Source: Rhytidiadelphus loreus
Taxonomy: Eukaryota; Streptophyta; Bryopsida; Hypnales; Hylocomiaceae
DNA length: 64,000 bases
Reading direction: 5' to 3'
NCBI GenBank assembly: GCA_947034895.1
Contig: OX344765.1
Location: forward strand, 12,529,001-12,593,000
Made by a program: the position numbers and the translations under genes. Below, piece after piece: positions 1 through 12,929 of this stretch. The first letter of the stretch is position 1. Each line of letters begins with the position of its first letter. The notes beneath the pieces were generated by a model. That model saw only the letters and a list, made by a program, of their open reading frames with translations, did no database searches and was not told the origin of the DNA.

Positions 1-416
1 TGATTACAGTCTATTCCATTTTGGCAGTTTACATAAGCACTTGCTAGTGTCATAATATTCTAAGGCTAGTTCTCATTGTAGGTGTAGAATGTGCTATGCC
101 ATTGAAAATGGAATTCAATAAATATTTTTGATGAGGGCTTGTCCTTTGGTTCTGTGTATTGTTTCCTCTATCAATGGAAATTGTCCATGTGTTTCAAAAA
201 AAAAATAGAATTCAATGATATTGAACTAAGTTCATTGTATGATGAGAATACCAAGTATTAGACTTGCACTTGCAATATGCAGATTTCAGCCTTCCACTTT
301 TGTCCCTCAGGATATCCCAGAACAACAATTCATGATCTTAGCTATCAATGGGGAAATTGAGATTGCTCTTGGTAGGGTCTTTACTCCACCCTCAATACTT
401 CTCAATTCATTCACTA

Positions 417-694
417 CACTAAAAAGGATATTTAGTGTTAGCAACACTATTTACGAACCTTAACACTAAATATCATTAACTCTACTAAAGTAAGTAACAT
501 TAAATCTAATTTCTAACACTAAATGTACTCTATGGTAAATTTGAAATTTGAAATCTGGTAAATCTAAATGTACTCTATGGTACGCATTGAAGTCTAATAT
601 TACACTAATTCTCGCAAAGTTCAGATTTAGTGTTGTATGGAGTAGGGTGGTAAGTACACTAAATGTAATCCAACACTAAATATCCTTTTTAGTG
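417..694. mobile_element. MITE with CACTAAAAAGG termini
   Basis: A 278-bp insertion absent from the duplicate at about 19920. Its ends are inverted: CACTAAAAAGGATATTTAGT at the left and its complement at the right, flanked by TA on each side. Internal AACACTAAAT motifs recur. The CACTA start suggests a CACTA-type element but the TA flank fits Tc1/mariner better, so the superfamily is open. It lies in an intron of UFSP copy A. Confidence 0.7.
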
Positions 695-896
695 TAGCAG
701 CTTCTGATGTACTGTACAATATGGTTTTGTTGGAGGGATTTGTGATAATGTTTTAGATCGTAGAGGCAATTGAAACCAATATATCTGAAATTAGTGGATT
801 CCTATTGAAGACTTTAGTTTTATGATCCTGAATATTATCGGTTGTTAATAAGGCTTATCCAACGGGTTTTTAGGTGGTACTCCGTAATTAAGAGTA

Positions 897-1306
897 AGGT
901 AGTATGCTCTAAAAGCAACCATCTTCTTCAAACCATTCCTATTTTTAGGTGGAGAATGGATATAGAGTGATCCTTAAATGGACCACGTTAGCAATTGAAT
1001 GCATCAACAAGAAATTGTTTTTCTATTGCAAGAGCCAATCATTGTCATTGATTTTCACACATCTCTTTATAAGTTGCAAGTAGATGGATTTTGGGAGACC
1101 TATGGTCACAAATAGGTGCCTATATCTTGAATCTTTGAAAATTTATAACTAATTCAAAAAAAATTGGAAAAATACAAAATCACTTGTGTTAGGTTCTGCA
1201 TCTATTTCTCTTTGTCCAAAAAATGATCGAAAAATAATTTTGTCCACGAAAGCCTATGAAAAAGGCGGATCAACTCTTAAATGGTCACTTCTAAATCATA
1301 CTACCT
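897..1306. mobile_element. TA-flanked MITE, AGGTA family
   Basis: A 410-bp insertion in copy A. The left end AGGTAGTATG is complemented by CATACTACCT at the right, and TA sits on both sides. The duplicate near 20125 reads straight through TTAAGAGTAGAGCC without it. Relatives with AGGTA termini and TA flanks lie at 3903, 16679, 22251 and 57458, so this is a Stowaway-like (Tc1/mariner) family. Confidence 0.75.
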
Positions 1307-2473
1307 TAAGCCGTAGGGTTTTGGCCGTTTATTCATGAACAAGTGTTATTAAGAGGGTTCAATAATTAGCGTGTTGTTGTGTTACATAATTGGTTGAGGG
1401 TCAGAGGCCTGAGATGGTTATCAAACCTAACCCTCTCTTCCATCCTAAACATTGAGGGCCATCAGATTTTGGATATCTACGACTCTCTGAGATTGTGTTT
1501 GGGGATGGGGTTTATGACTCTACACCCTCCTCTTTTCCCTAAGGCAATAAAAGAGATAGAAGAGAGTTGTAAACTCGTAATAATTATGTTGAACATTTTT
1601 CAATTATGCTGATTCGAGCTACCTGGCCTATATATTTGAGATTTTCACCAGTGACAGTGGTTGATCTGATGACAATGGAATCCACTAACTAGGACCTCCA
1701 CAGGTGAAGTCCTGCTCCAGATCAACCCTTCAGTGGTTGGAATCAATCATTACTTGGTGGTGATGGTATCATGGTCAGTCCCCTTGAGATGGTCCAAGAG
1801 CTCAGAGACCTTCAATTGTGGCCTTCCTTGCAGGGGCAAGAAGGTTGTGTGATGCGGATCACATTGGGGTGCCCCCATCTGGAGGTTAGTCTTTTACAAG
1901 GCATATCAACTTTACCATTTCAGTCTTGTTTTGATGTTGGTCATTTAAGTACACGTCATTGAGTTGTCTTATGCACTCACAAAGCACGTGTGCATTGGAA
2001 GCTTTGAATGCAGTTGCTCCTCAAGTATCTGGTACCTGGTGCACTGCAATTATACAAAATTCATTTGGTTTTTTACGATTTCCTTTGGTATGGCAGTTGT
2101 GAATGGCACACAGACAGAGTCTTATTGATGGTTTCTACCAGTACCATTACTATCTTTGTTTGCTTTTCAATTTTCTCGTTGCCAGGATAGAGAAAGAAAA
2201 TCACTACTTGTATCATATATTTGAGAGTGTTAAATTGGTTTTGAAAATGTACCACTACTACGTCCGTAACAATACGCTTGTACAAGTCAATTCTGGGTTG
2301 GATTTGCTTTTGTTTCCTTCATTGTACAGTGACTCTATTGTATCATCACATGCTATTGAAAGAATGATTTCCACTGCCTGTTTAGGGCTGGGGATGTCTG
2401 TACGGAGCTTTGCAAACTATCATTTCTTGGTTCAGGGTACAACACTATTTCTCTGTATCTGTTCCTACCGGCC

Positions 2474-2702
2474 GGGGTGAACTGACCCCCTCGCTCGTCC
2501 CCGAAGTAAAACCCTGAAATTTTTTATTTCCCACGCATGATAAAATTTGCAATTTTTGAATTCATATTTGCAATCCGAGGCCCCAAACTAGCTAGGAGAA
2601 ATGTAGAGCATACATTTTCTGGGCACAAAATAGGGGGGCTTTTTTTTACTTGCACCCCCTGGACTGACTTGGACGGGACAAGTGAGGGGTTCAGTTCACC
2701 CC
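2474..2702. mobile_element. CTCGCTCG-family MITE, copy 1
   Basis: A 229-bp element with inverted ends GGGGTGAACTGACCCCCTCG and, at the right, GGGGTTCAGTTCACCCC. The interior has the family's conserved blocks (AAACCCTG, GAATTCAT, AATAGGGGG, TTTACTTGCACCCC). It interrupts the GWGC exon of UFSP copy A; the uninterrupted exon is seen at 23774-23860. Other copies lie at 28893, 39749, 58118 and 63656. Confidence 0.82.
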
Positions 2703-3902
2703 GACCCTTCTACCCGAGTAGACAGTTAGAATAGTTGAGAAACCATTTGGATAGGAGTCTCTCAACATAAGAATCCGAGTCTGAAAGAAATTGTAAACGC
2801 CTGTAATTTTTCACCAATGGAGTTTCTTTTCCTCTGTAATATGGAGCACGTAAATAGAAGGAGTTCACTTCTAAATTTGATAAACATGAATTTGATAATC
2901 ATTTAACATAATTGCATGTAATATCTGGAAGCCTATAAGAAATGACTCAAGTGGTGAAATTCAGGGAAAATCAGAGAAATTCAGGGAACGGTTGTGGAGA
3001 TTGGAGATAAGGATGCGTCCTTCAATGGTTCTCCGGAGTGGATAGGCTCCATGGATCTCTGTTACGTGCTTGACAATTTACTTGGAATAAGCATATCTTA
3101 AACCTGATGTGCCTAAAATAAAATAAAAAATGCACTTTGGAAGCTATCAACCAATTGTAGGAACTTCTAAATCATGTCTATTGTTCAAAAATGTAGGACT
3201 CTGTTTCTTTTTTCTATTGGTGGTTTTTGTTGCATTCCTAGATGGTTCCTAAATGATTTATTTGAATTCATAAAGACGTGGAAGCAGACCCTTTTGACCA
3301 TTTAGGCTCTTGGATACTAATTACCTTCAAGTCCAATTTTGTGATAAGTCTTTTTTGTGGAATTCTCGCATTTTATCAAACTTTTAGTTTTTGATGATGT
3401 AAGTATCAATCTTCTACCTACTACACATAACTTGTAAAGTCCTTCATGTGTAGAGTGGTGCAAACCTATCCAACAAGTGCAAAGAACTAGCTTTACACTT
3501 CATGACCCAAGGCACTCTGATAATGATACATAGCCTCACATTGTGCTTTCCTCTAATTTGCATAAGTTTGTAATCCCTAAAGAAAAAAGGATTCATAGTT
3601 TAAAAAATAAGAATTTGTAAAAATATATACTTTTCAGATGAGGCCAAAATTTATATCACTAAAATTAGTGCAAAGCATTACTTGTTTTGGTAATAAAAAA
3701 GACACAAATTTGAATAAATGAAAGTTTCCATATGACTTACTCAAAACTACCCAATTTGAGCCTCATCATCCTTACTAGCTTAAATAATTGTATGTTATCC
3801 TATCAAAACATCCCTTACATTTAGAGCCTCCATTTTCTAGGATAATTGGTATCTCCTTTTAGTTGCTTGAGTTATATGCAAGTGGAAGTATTTTGGCATA
3901 TA
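2703..3902. other. Duplicated spacer without a gene
   Basis: AT-rich sequence matching about 23880-25290 apart from the insertion at 24122. I see no coding exon and no ORF worth reporting. Confidence 0.6.
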
Positions 3903-4483
3903 AGGTAGGTGGTTCAAAAAGTGACCCTCTTCTTCAAACAACCCCCTAGGGAGCTCTAACATGGATACTTAGTGGTTCTAAAATGGACTACCAACAATGT
4001 GAGAGCATAATTGAGATTTGTCATATATTTGCCAACAATTAGAATAAGAGATAGGAAGGGTCCATTTCAAAGCCGGGATGTGTCCACTTAATTTTTCTAA
4101 ATGAGAATTGATTGTCCAATTGCCTTCTTACAAATGTTAAAAGAATGTAGAGTTTGTTTAAGTTTAATAAAAGTTGCATTTAGGAACCTTGTGTAATACT
4201 TTTTGAATGCAACAATGCTTGTTTTTGGTCAAGCCATATCTTTTTTCAGACTATGCGTGAGTGGGTTTTGCAAGGCCTAGGATCAAGAATAGGTGCCTAT
4301 TGCAGAATTCTTTGGAAATTCATAAGTAATTCATAAATGCTCCAAAAAATATGAAACCACTTGTGTTAGATTCCGCATCAATTCTTCTTCAAGTAGAAAA
4401 CAAGGGAAAATATATTTGGGCCTATGAAACCCATCAAAAAGGCCCAATAGCCCTTCAAGTGTCGCTTTTTGAGCCACCTACCT
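3903..4483. mobile_element. TA-flanked MITE, AGGTA family
   Basis: A 581-bp insertion with ends AGGTAGGTGGTTCAAAAAG and its near complement ending CCACCTACCT, flanked by TA. The duplicate near 25285 reads GGCATATACCTTGTTGG, so a single TA was duplicated on insertion. This is the cleanest empty/filled pair for the family. The interior shares sequence with the 18173 repeats in inverse orientation. Confidence 0.82.
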
Positions 4484-4494
4484 TACCTTGTTGG

Positions 4495-4676
4495 GGATTC
4501 ACACATGAAGATTGGCAAGCCATCACCTTTAGGGTATTGTATTTCAACATGCATCTTTACCCCCCAAACTTTCTTAAAACAAAAAGTTTGGGTGCATGTA
4601 GAAAGTTTGGGGGATAAAGATGCATGCTGAAATATAATACCCAGGGTGTGATGCCCTGCCAGTCTCCCCACATGAT
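4495..4676. repeat. Imperfect long hairpin
   Basis: Arms of about 75-80 bases pair around a short loop near 4575-4600. The left arm has CATGCATCTTTACCCCCCAA and the right arm TTGGGGGATAAAGATGCATG, with partial pairing continuing outward to CACATG/CATG ends. It opens a block (about 4500-5236) missing from the duplicate at 25300. It looks like a foldback MITE. Confidence 0.6.
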
Positions 4677-4806
4677 TACAATGAGCCCAAAAGATGCAAT
4701 CACTGCCAGTAGTTGCCCCCCCTCCCCTCCTAAAAAATGACAGCTGTTGATTTTTACCAAAAAAAATTACAAACCACCCCCACAGTCGTTGATCTCAAAA
4801 AAACTC

Positions 4807-5128
4807 TGATATGCATACGCATACGTTAATATAGATACACTAATACGGATACATTACGTTGATACTAATACTAATACAATACGTTGATACAAATACAGAT
4901 GTAGATATGTACATACAGATATGGATACGGATATATACTAATATGCATACGGATACGTATTTGGAAAACATTGACTTATCCCATATTGATTGTAAGATCA
5001 TTTGTTTCTCAAAATTACAAAAGAGGGGGGGAGAGGGAGGGGAAGTTGGACGGGGGAGGTTCTGTAAAAATTTAATTAAAAATAATTCTGAATTTCTAAA
5101 TTGGGGGGGGGGACTGGGGGGTGGTTGG
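4807..5128. repeat. Degenerate GATAC repeats followed by G-runs
   Basis: From 4807 to about 4975 variants of GATAC and GATATG repeat irregularly. From 5022 to 5066 and again from 5102 to 5128 the plus strand carries many runs of three or more G, enough for G-quadruplex formation. No gene is visible. Confidence 0.55.
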
Positions 5129-5761
5129 TAATTAATTAAGGAATGAAATTAATTAATGAGCTCATTGTGACTTTTTGTCACAATGACAATGAGCTCAAAA
5201 GATACAGTTTACTACATTAACACATACTAATGAACACATTACAATGAAATGGCAAGAGAGTGTGTTCCTGAATCTTGACCTTTACTACACTAACGGCGAG
5301 GACTTAAAAAGCATCTATAGTGGAGGTTGGTGTGTTTGAAAAGAGTTGTCGGTGCAAATGGCAAGGAATTCTTCCTTACTAATATTAGGATTTATAATCT
5401 CTTAATGTCTCAACATCCAATATTGTATAAATTCCGTTACTTAGATTGAGAGTAACACAACACCAAGTCTCATGTTGAAGGCAAATGTGTATCTCCTTTG
5501 GTTGGTTAGGAAAGGATTATAGCCTTTGGATTTGTATGTAATCTTGAGCTTTGTGTTTCCCAAAAAAATTAGCAACTCACAGCACTTGTTGGGGAGTTTA
5601 GTTCCTGCAAATGCTGAAATCTATGTATTGAAGAGAGCCTGCAAATTCTTGCCTGAAATGTATAGAACAACTTTTATAGAACAATGCAATTAGGTTGATT
5701 TTAGATGTATTTTCACTGATGAACAAAATTGAGTAAAGATTTTAATGGGCAAAGTCCAAAG

Positions 5762-5764
<3 letters not shown>

Positions 5765-5793
<29 letters not shown>
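5765..5793. repeat. AT dinucleotide microsatellite
   Basis: An uninterrupted TA run of about 14 units. The duplicate at about 26185 has only GTAGATATATG, so the array has changed length in one copy. Confidence 0.9.
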
Positions 5794-5797
<4 letters not shown>

Positions 5798-5799
5798 GT

Positions 5800-8190
5800 T
5801 GTAGCATGCAACATTACTATGGATATTTTTTTTAAATAATTTTGTCTCAAAAGAAAATTAATTTTAAAATCCATGTCTAAAACTCAATTTTGTATGTCAT
5901 AATTTGAATACTTAATATTTTATCAGTTTTTTCTTAGAAATTCAAATAAACTTTTTGTGCCTTGGCATGTTGGTATACATCATTTCAAATTGTTGTACAC
6001 AAAAATTGAAGGAATTTGACTTTTTTACAATTTAAAAATATTTGCAATTTGACAAACATGCAAATGATGTTGGTTCTCACGATATTTGAATATTTTTGGG
6101 ATTGAGAGCATAGAATTGCATTAGCCATTGTAGAAAGAATATAGGTGTCAACATGAACCATTGTTACACCTAAATGTCCTTGCATTTGAAATATTTGTTG
6201 AATAGGACAATGTGTTCACTTTATATTTTAGAGTCATTATGATAAATTGTTAGGTTCAAATTTTTTGTACAAAGAGTAGAGTTCATATGCACATAATTGA
6301 TTCAACTAATATAGAAAAGCCAAACGGGTTTCAATTTCTTTATACCTTCTCCATTGGCACATTCCATAAGTTGTCCCTAAACTTTTGAACCCCATAACAT
6401 TTTTTTCAAGCAATCAATCGGAAAAAAATAATATTTTCATAAAGCTAGTACTCCGTACAAGTGAGTATCTTTCACTTTCATCCATTCAAAAATGACCTTA
6501 TATGAACCTACCTAAGCCTTTAAAATGCTCCTCACGAGCTTATTATCTTTTAGGAATTCAAAGTTGGACAAAAATGTCTAACTTGGATTTTCTTGAACAA
6601 TGCATATGTATAACTATAATGTAAATGTGAATTTCTTTTACTGTTCTTTTTGCCAATATATGCATTGTTCTTCGTTTAGTTTGGTAATAAATAAACAATA
6701 AAATAAATATAAACTCTATAATCACTTATAACTTATAGTCTCATCACTACATAATTATATAATTGTAACCAATAGTTAGGGTTATTATTCTTGCCAATTA
6801 ATTAATTAAAAATTGGCAAATGTAATTCAATAAATGCTTCTAAATAGAAAGATTCATTTTTTTTCATACAATTTTTTTTCTTTGAGAAATGATATCCCAA
6901 GAACATAGGCATTTGTTTTTAGAATTTTTTTCTACTCCTAACCATTGGGTACAATCTTGTACTTTTTCACAATTATGATGAATTGAATTGATTGTTTTCA
7001 AACCATAAATCCTTAGTTTTAAGGGGTTAATATCCGATCTTATATATAATACAATGTTTTGTTCATTTTCAAGATGGAACTCCATTAAGTTCTAGGAGTA
7101 GGTGTAAAAGTGAGATTGAATAATCATCACTACCTTAGCCCTAGAAGGTCATCAAGAATTTTTTCCAAAATATGTCCAATTTATGTCCCAATAGGAGCAT
7201 CCTTCATTCATTAGATGGGATTTGGCCCATCCAGAGGGCCGTGAGTTCTCGACTGCAGGGAACGCACTGTGTTGCGCCAAGGCAACAGTCTGACGTGGCC
7301 GACTCATTGGGGAAAAAACAAAAACAAACTTTCAGTCTCTCATTTTAGAAGCAATTTTTTTTGGTAATACAGCATCCCGACGCTCCCTCGCTACAATGGG
7401 AACAAATTTGAAAACGGCCCCAAAATGGCCCTCTAGTGCAGCTAAAACACATCTAATGTCTATAGTAATCTTGAAAGTCATTCATTATAGTCTACTATCT
7501 ATTGACTTTGGGATTAAGCCACACAAATGGATTCAAAAAAATCATGAAACCCTAGTCCATAGTAGGTTCACAAGTTGTTTAATTTATGATCATTTTTCAA
7601 TCTTTCTATATATATTACATTAATAGCCTAAGAACATAGCATAATAAAAAATTTTGCACTAAAAAATACCATGGAAAAAAAGTGAAATGTCCATGAGTTA
7701 AGGGACAACACAATCTTAGGAACACAGGAATTCAAGGTGAGCAATGATTGATTATGGTCATGAGAGACCGTCACTAGACTCTTAGGAAGACTTTGTGTGC
7801 AAGAAGTCCTTCACTCTCAATTTAGCTCTTTGCCACTTCACAGTTTTATGAGAAAGTTTCAGGCCTGCAAAAGGTTGCCAGTTTTTTATTTTCAGTAGCC
7901 GCGTAGTGCAAGTACAAAAATTAAATAAAAAACTAAAAAAATTAAATGAAAAAATGGAAAAATAAATGAAAAATAAATAAATAAATATAATATTATTATT
8001 ATTATTTTTTAAACTAAAAAATTGTTGTCAGTCTGACGTGGCGTTGACCTGGCGTTGACGTGGCACCAATAGTGCCACGTCAGATCTAGAAAACGAGAAA
8101 AAAAATCTCCTAATTGTACCGGAGGGGGGGGAACTCACAACCTTTTATAGGCTTGAATTTTTTTGTAATGTTTGCTTGTTCGTCAGAGTT
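5800..8190. other. Spacer present only in the left duplicate
   Basis: AT-rich sequence with no gene seen. The matching position in the right copy is occupied by the gypsy relic (26202-27985). Within it, 8056-8082 is a perfect 11-bp-arm palindrome, TGACGTGGCAC with loop CAATA, next to further GACGTGGC motifs. These are ACGT-core sites of the kind bZIP factors bind, but no promoter context supports a regulatory role. Confidence 0.4.
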
Positions 8191-9650
8191 TTTCTTCTAC
8201 TGGAATTCTAATCATATGCAACTTCAAGCTTAGTTTTATGCGGGAGGTTTTGTATTGCATTTAAGCTTTTACCTACCTTTTTGTTAGGATGAGCAAGAAA
8301 AGAAACTTCAGATTTGAGAGTTAAAATTCTCAAACCACAAATGAGCATCATCCAATCATTAGTGGCAACCTTTATGTTTGGTTCAAGCAATGATGCATCT
8401 CCAATGCAAGGTTGAATAGTGGATAGTTAGGTTAGTAGCTAGTCTTTTGGAGTTCAAGTAGCATGCGATTTTACATTTACATGTGCTAAGATGTTTGCAT
8501 GTACTAGATGTTATGCTGTTTCTATTATATATTTGTGGCAATATATGAGATGTTGATTTCCATAATATATTTGTTTGTTGTTATTGCAAAATCAAGTAAT
8601 GCATTTTGTATCATTTTAATTGTACTTTTGTACTTCATATCTATTTCATTTTAGAATTTGGTATCAAAAGTGGAGTGCCACTCTATGTGTCAAGGTAGTA
8701 GTGAAGTGTATAAACTTCCTAATGAGAATCCACAACTCCAATGTAAGACAACGAATGTAATTATAGTTACCCAATTGGTAATTTATATTACTAATGTTTT
8801 TATTTAACAAAATTAACAACTATTTTTTTACAATCAAGTCTTAATCCCATGAAGTGTTTCGATTTTAAGATCATTTTATGTATTATATTTGAGATTAATA
8901 ATATCCCCCCCCCTCTAGATGTCAATAGTAGAATCTTGCTAATTTTTTATAGTAGTAGCAAAAAAAATAATATTATATCTTGGTATATTAAAGTCTCAAT
9001 TTATTGAAGTGTTTTAATTTAATGAACACTCACAAGATTCTAAATTTAGATTGAAATTAAAATGAGACTCCTATTTGTCTCATTTTAACAAATAAGGCCT
9101 TTAGATGTTTAAATATCATTCAAGTTTACCAAGAGTAGGTGAATGAAAAACTAGATAGGTACAATTGTACCAAATGAAATGGTAAGACAATTTGCATTTA
9201 ATACAAGAGAGAAACTACCAAATGGTTACATGATGGACAAATTATTATAATGTCTCATGGCCAATTATCAATCACTAGTTTGCTTGATCCTCAACATTCA
9301 TGAGCGCCTCTTTCCACTTCCATTGATGTACTAGGGACTACACTGATGTAGAACATAAATGCAAAGATGCCAAAGAACTCTCATTACTGCAGAGGATCAA
9401 GCCAACTTAGACATATAAGCTTAGAACTAGTAGCAACAATTTGATTGGACCCTATTTCCTTTTGTATTCATAAAAGGAAATTCCCACAACATCAAGGCAA
9501 TTGGGGTTCTTGTCTTTAGCAATGCAACTCCTTAATAGATGACTAGGTACAACAATCTATTATGTCACTAATAATCAAATTGTTACTCTCCCTCTTTGTC
9601 GTCCTTGGAGAGTACTCAATGGGAAACCATGTGAAAGTCATGTCTTGTAA

Positions 9651-12600
9651 TATGCTACTTTGAAAAGATTTAGAAAAATTTACACAAATTTATACCGTGT
9701 GGATTGCAAGATATTAGCGTTTGAAGTGACAAAAATCTTTTTTTGGCCCTACGAAAAACAAGGTAGCTACACTTTACAAGGTCACATTTGTATGAGAAAA
9801 TGTCTATATTGGTGGTGCTTCTTTGGATTCATTTTTCAAGGTAAGTTGGCTACATGATTGAAAAATCAGAGATTGTTTGGAATTATACAATATGTAGACA
9901 TATAGTTTATAGAGGAAATGTATACAAGAGTTAAATTTTGGTAATTTTACCAATTTTCTATAGTACTACGGTATTTTCAGGTTAATATTCCATTATTACC
10001 GATTAGTTTGGGTTTTGTTGTAGAATTTCATCTATAGACGTTAGTGGATGAATAAGGTGCAATTGTGCAAATATGTAGTAGCGGTTATTTACCTGTCAGG
10101 TGAACAAGGTGAAGAGGACGATTGTGAATTTTTGGAGGCAGTCTAGAGAAGAGATCCAGAGCTCCTGTGGCGGTGTGGCCGGCAGTGTGTGGAAAGATCG
10201 ATAGTTTTGGTGTGAATTAAGTGAGTGCAAAATTTAGTTCTATTGTATTGATTGGTTGTCTTCTATTGTGCTGGATCGATAGATGCTACGAAGTAAGACA
10301 ATGAAGGATGAGAGACAATTGTAATATTTTCTATAATGAATTACAATGCAGAGTTGAATGGAGATTTGGACCCGAGTGTATTGTGCTCAATTGATGTGAA
10401 TGGAAAGGGTATGTGTGTGATTTGGGATGTTTGGGATCAATTGTGAGTTAATGTGTGTGTGATGGTGTTCTATAGTCTGTGTGATTTTGTAGTTGTTGAG
10501 AATGCACTAAAATAGAAATAAATCAATTGTGAATGTTGTATTGTAGATTGAGTGTGAGATCTATGGATTCAATCTTTGGAGAAGTTATCATGTGTGTGAT
10601 TGAAAGCAATATTAAATCCTGAACGATGTTAATTACATATCCATTGTGAGAGTGTTTTTGTGTTGAGTATTGAGTCTATAGATTTAGTCTTTGTGCAGAA
10701 TTTTCCATCACTGTGATTAGGTATAAATGCTTGTCTGCGTTTGGTTTCTATTGTGCTAATTGATTGTGAATGGATTGATAGTTTGGAACGGGTTAATGTC
10801 AAGTGGAATAATGCTATGGTGTGTTTTATGCCTCGAATTGGAGATTAAACTATAGAGTCAGTGAAATTAAAGATCTATGTGAAATTAGAGATCTATGTGA
10901 AATTAGAGATCTATGTGAAATTAGAGATCTATGGAGATTGATCCTATAGTCAAGATCAATAGAACTAGAAAGATGAGAAATATAAAAATGGATAGAGAGT
11001 TTGCCACATTAAAAATGAGAAAGTGTAAATGTTGTTATCAATTGAGCTATTTGAGATTGGAATGTGAAGTTAAAGAAAGAAGTTGCTATAGAAGAAATCA
11101 AAAGTGAAAGCTCAATCGAAGAAAAGTTGACGGAAATCTACAGCAAGGAGAAGCAATAGTTGGTGGAAAGTATGTCTGTTAATAAGCGATTGATTGATGT
11201 GAAGAAATCAATGGAAGGATGTTGTCTACTTAAGCGAGAAGATCAATAGAAGATTGTACTAGTGCGGTTGGTGAAGTTGCATGGAAATCAAGGAACAAAA
11301 CTAAAGCTATGGATTTAAAGAACAATTGAATAAGTTTCCTATTCTTGGATTAATTATAATAAATCTAGTCTTATCTATTGTATTTGTCTAAGTAGGAATT
11401 CCCCATCTCCCTCAATTGTATATAACCTGGGTTAGTAAATGACCCTATAGGATTACATGTGAGCATCCATATTTCCCTACAAACGAACTCAAAACTATAG
11501 GAATTTGTCAATCGTTCATCTATAGAAAATTCCAATCAACACAACTTATAGGAAAAAGATAGTAAGTAGAAAGAAATAGAAAAGGATTCAAAATACAAAA
11601 TTGTTAGGAATTTAGTTATGGAATTGGAAAAATGCCAATTCCAATGGTTGTAATGTTGTAATAAACAATCTACATCCTATGATATTATTTTTTTCCAAAA
11701 GTATTAAAAATTGAGTTAAATAAAGGACTTCAAAGTTTGTTTTGGAGTAGAGAATCCACAACTACCCGCACAAACTAAAACTCCTCATAACTTTCATGTC
11801 ATTAATTAAAATGGAATGATTCAAAGCTTTTGGCATATATATAAATCTAGAATCTAATATCAAATTTTTGTTTTTGAAAGAAAGTCATTTTTTCTAATTG
11901 GCCCAAGCTACTTGAGTTGAGAGGAAATCTACATATCATACAATAATTTTTTAACTATGTATTCAAAGTTATGAAAATTGTTGGGCCTTCAAGGAAAACC
12001 TTGTCCACATGTTGTGTGTAATTTTCAAATAAAAACAATAAAACATTATATGATTTTTCAGGCCATTGGGAGATTGCGAGTTCCTTGACATTCCCGGACT
12101 GTGGAAACATCGCAGGACCAATAGTCTGACTTGGCAGAGATTGCCACATTGGACTGCATCAAATAATTAACTTTTAAAAAATCTTTTATGAAGAAATAAT
12201 ATATTTGAATTAATTAATTATTAATATTTTTTTTTTATAGTTTTGAATTAATTTTTTTAATAATTAAATAATATGATTGTCTGGCCATGGTTCACAACAT
12301 GGGGAACCATGACCAAACAATCTCTTAGAGGCCTCATATCTCCCCTAATGACTCCATTTGTAGCAAGTTGCCAAAAATCACTATGTTGCCAAAAAAAGCA
12401 ACTTCATCCTTTGGAGGTTGAAATACAAAAGGAATTTGTACACTTAGAATATTGATACATTAATGGAACATTAACAAGGGTATGCTGTCCTTTAATATCA
12501 CCATTCCAATATAAAAAATATTTTCAAATTTTGTATAGTACATGTATTGTATTATACTATTAATTTGGTGTTTTGTACATAGGCCAATATTTGTAGATAG

Positions 12601-12929
12601 CTTCACAAATTTTTTGATGTCTGGTATATATGTGAGATGTATTCCTACAAACCAAATTTAATCCTGCACATTCACTAAATGGGAGAGGGTTGAAAATATG
12701 GATGAGATAAAATATAGGTTCAAATTTTAAAAAAATAGAGCTAAATTCATAAATATTTTGTTTTAATATAGAACCTACAAAAATTACTAAAGCTATTATG
12801 TTACAAGATAGTAATATAATAGGCAATGTCTCAAAAGAGGGAGTATTATATGATATTTTGAAATACATAATCACCCCCTCGAGAGTTTTGGATTGACACT
12901 TTCACAACTCACAATGACTAGTACTATTC
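9651..12929. other. Gene-free spacer, possible decayed retroelement
   Basis: No gene recognised. From 10861 to 10932 an 18-bp unit (GTGAAATTAGAGATCTAT) is repeated four times in tandem, the first unit with one change. The stretch 10080-11500 has the feel of a decayed LTR-retrotransposon tail, but no protein domain could be read, so that label is only a guess. The minus-strand ORF at 12874-12560 has no recognisable features. Confidence 0.4.

Larger units (their letters stand above)
1..2473 (+). pseudogene. UFSP: UFSP2-like (UFM1-specific protease) relic, copy A
   Basis: Relic of a gene for the cysteine protease that matures UFM1 and removes it from targets. Exon-like pieces with splice borders lie in order: 283-371 (AG before, GTAGGG after), 1834-1884 (reads RRLCDADHIGVPPSG, between CTTGCAG and GTTAGT), 2097 to about 2152 (reads SLIDGFYQYHYYL) and 2386-2473. 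The last reads [17 protein letters not shown] and then [11 protein letters not shown]. The GWGC cysteine and the Y-H-Y segment are the family's active-site region as I know it. The window opens inside an intron following an exon seen at 19433-19606, so the 5' half is outside. The FDDS end of the third exon is lost, the last exon is cut by a MITE at 2474, and no exons for the catalytic Asp-His region were found. Assignment rests on remembered family motifs, not a search. Confidence 0.72.
1..9650 (+). repeat. Segmental duplication, left copy
   Basis: This stretch is collinear, in direct orientation, with 19613-30150. Matching blocks include 1-410 with 19615-19920, 1307-2385 with about 20150-21265, 2386-2473 with 23774-23860, 2960-3902 with 24340-25290, 5237-5800 with 25300-26200, and 8190-9650 with 27945-30150. 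Gaps between blocks are mostly insertions private to one copy, which makes each copy the empty-site reference for the other. The block may begin left of the window. Confidence 0.85.

Noticed and set aside
7240..8140. Large foldback element bounded by GTGAGTTC and GAACTCAC
   Set aside because: The shared ends are only 8 bp and the inner sequence does not pair; probably chance.
10080..11500. Copia-type retrotransposon
   Set aside because: The texture suggests a decayed LTR element, but no gag-pol motif, LTR pair or primer site could be read.
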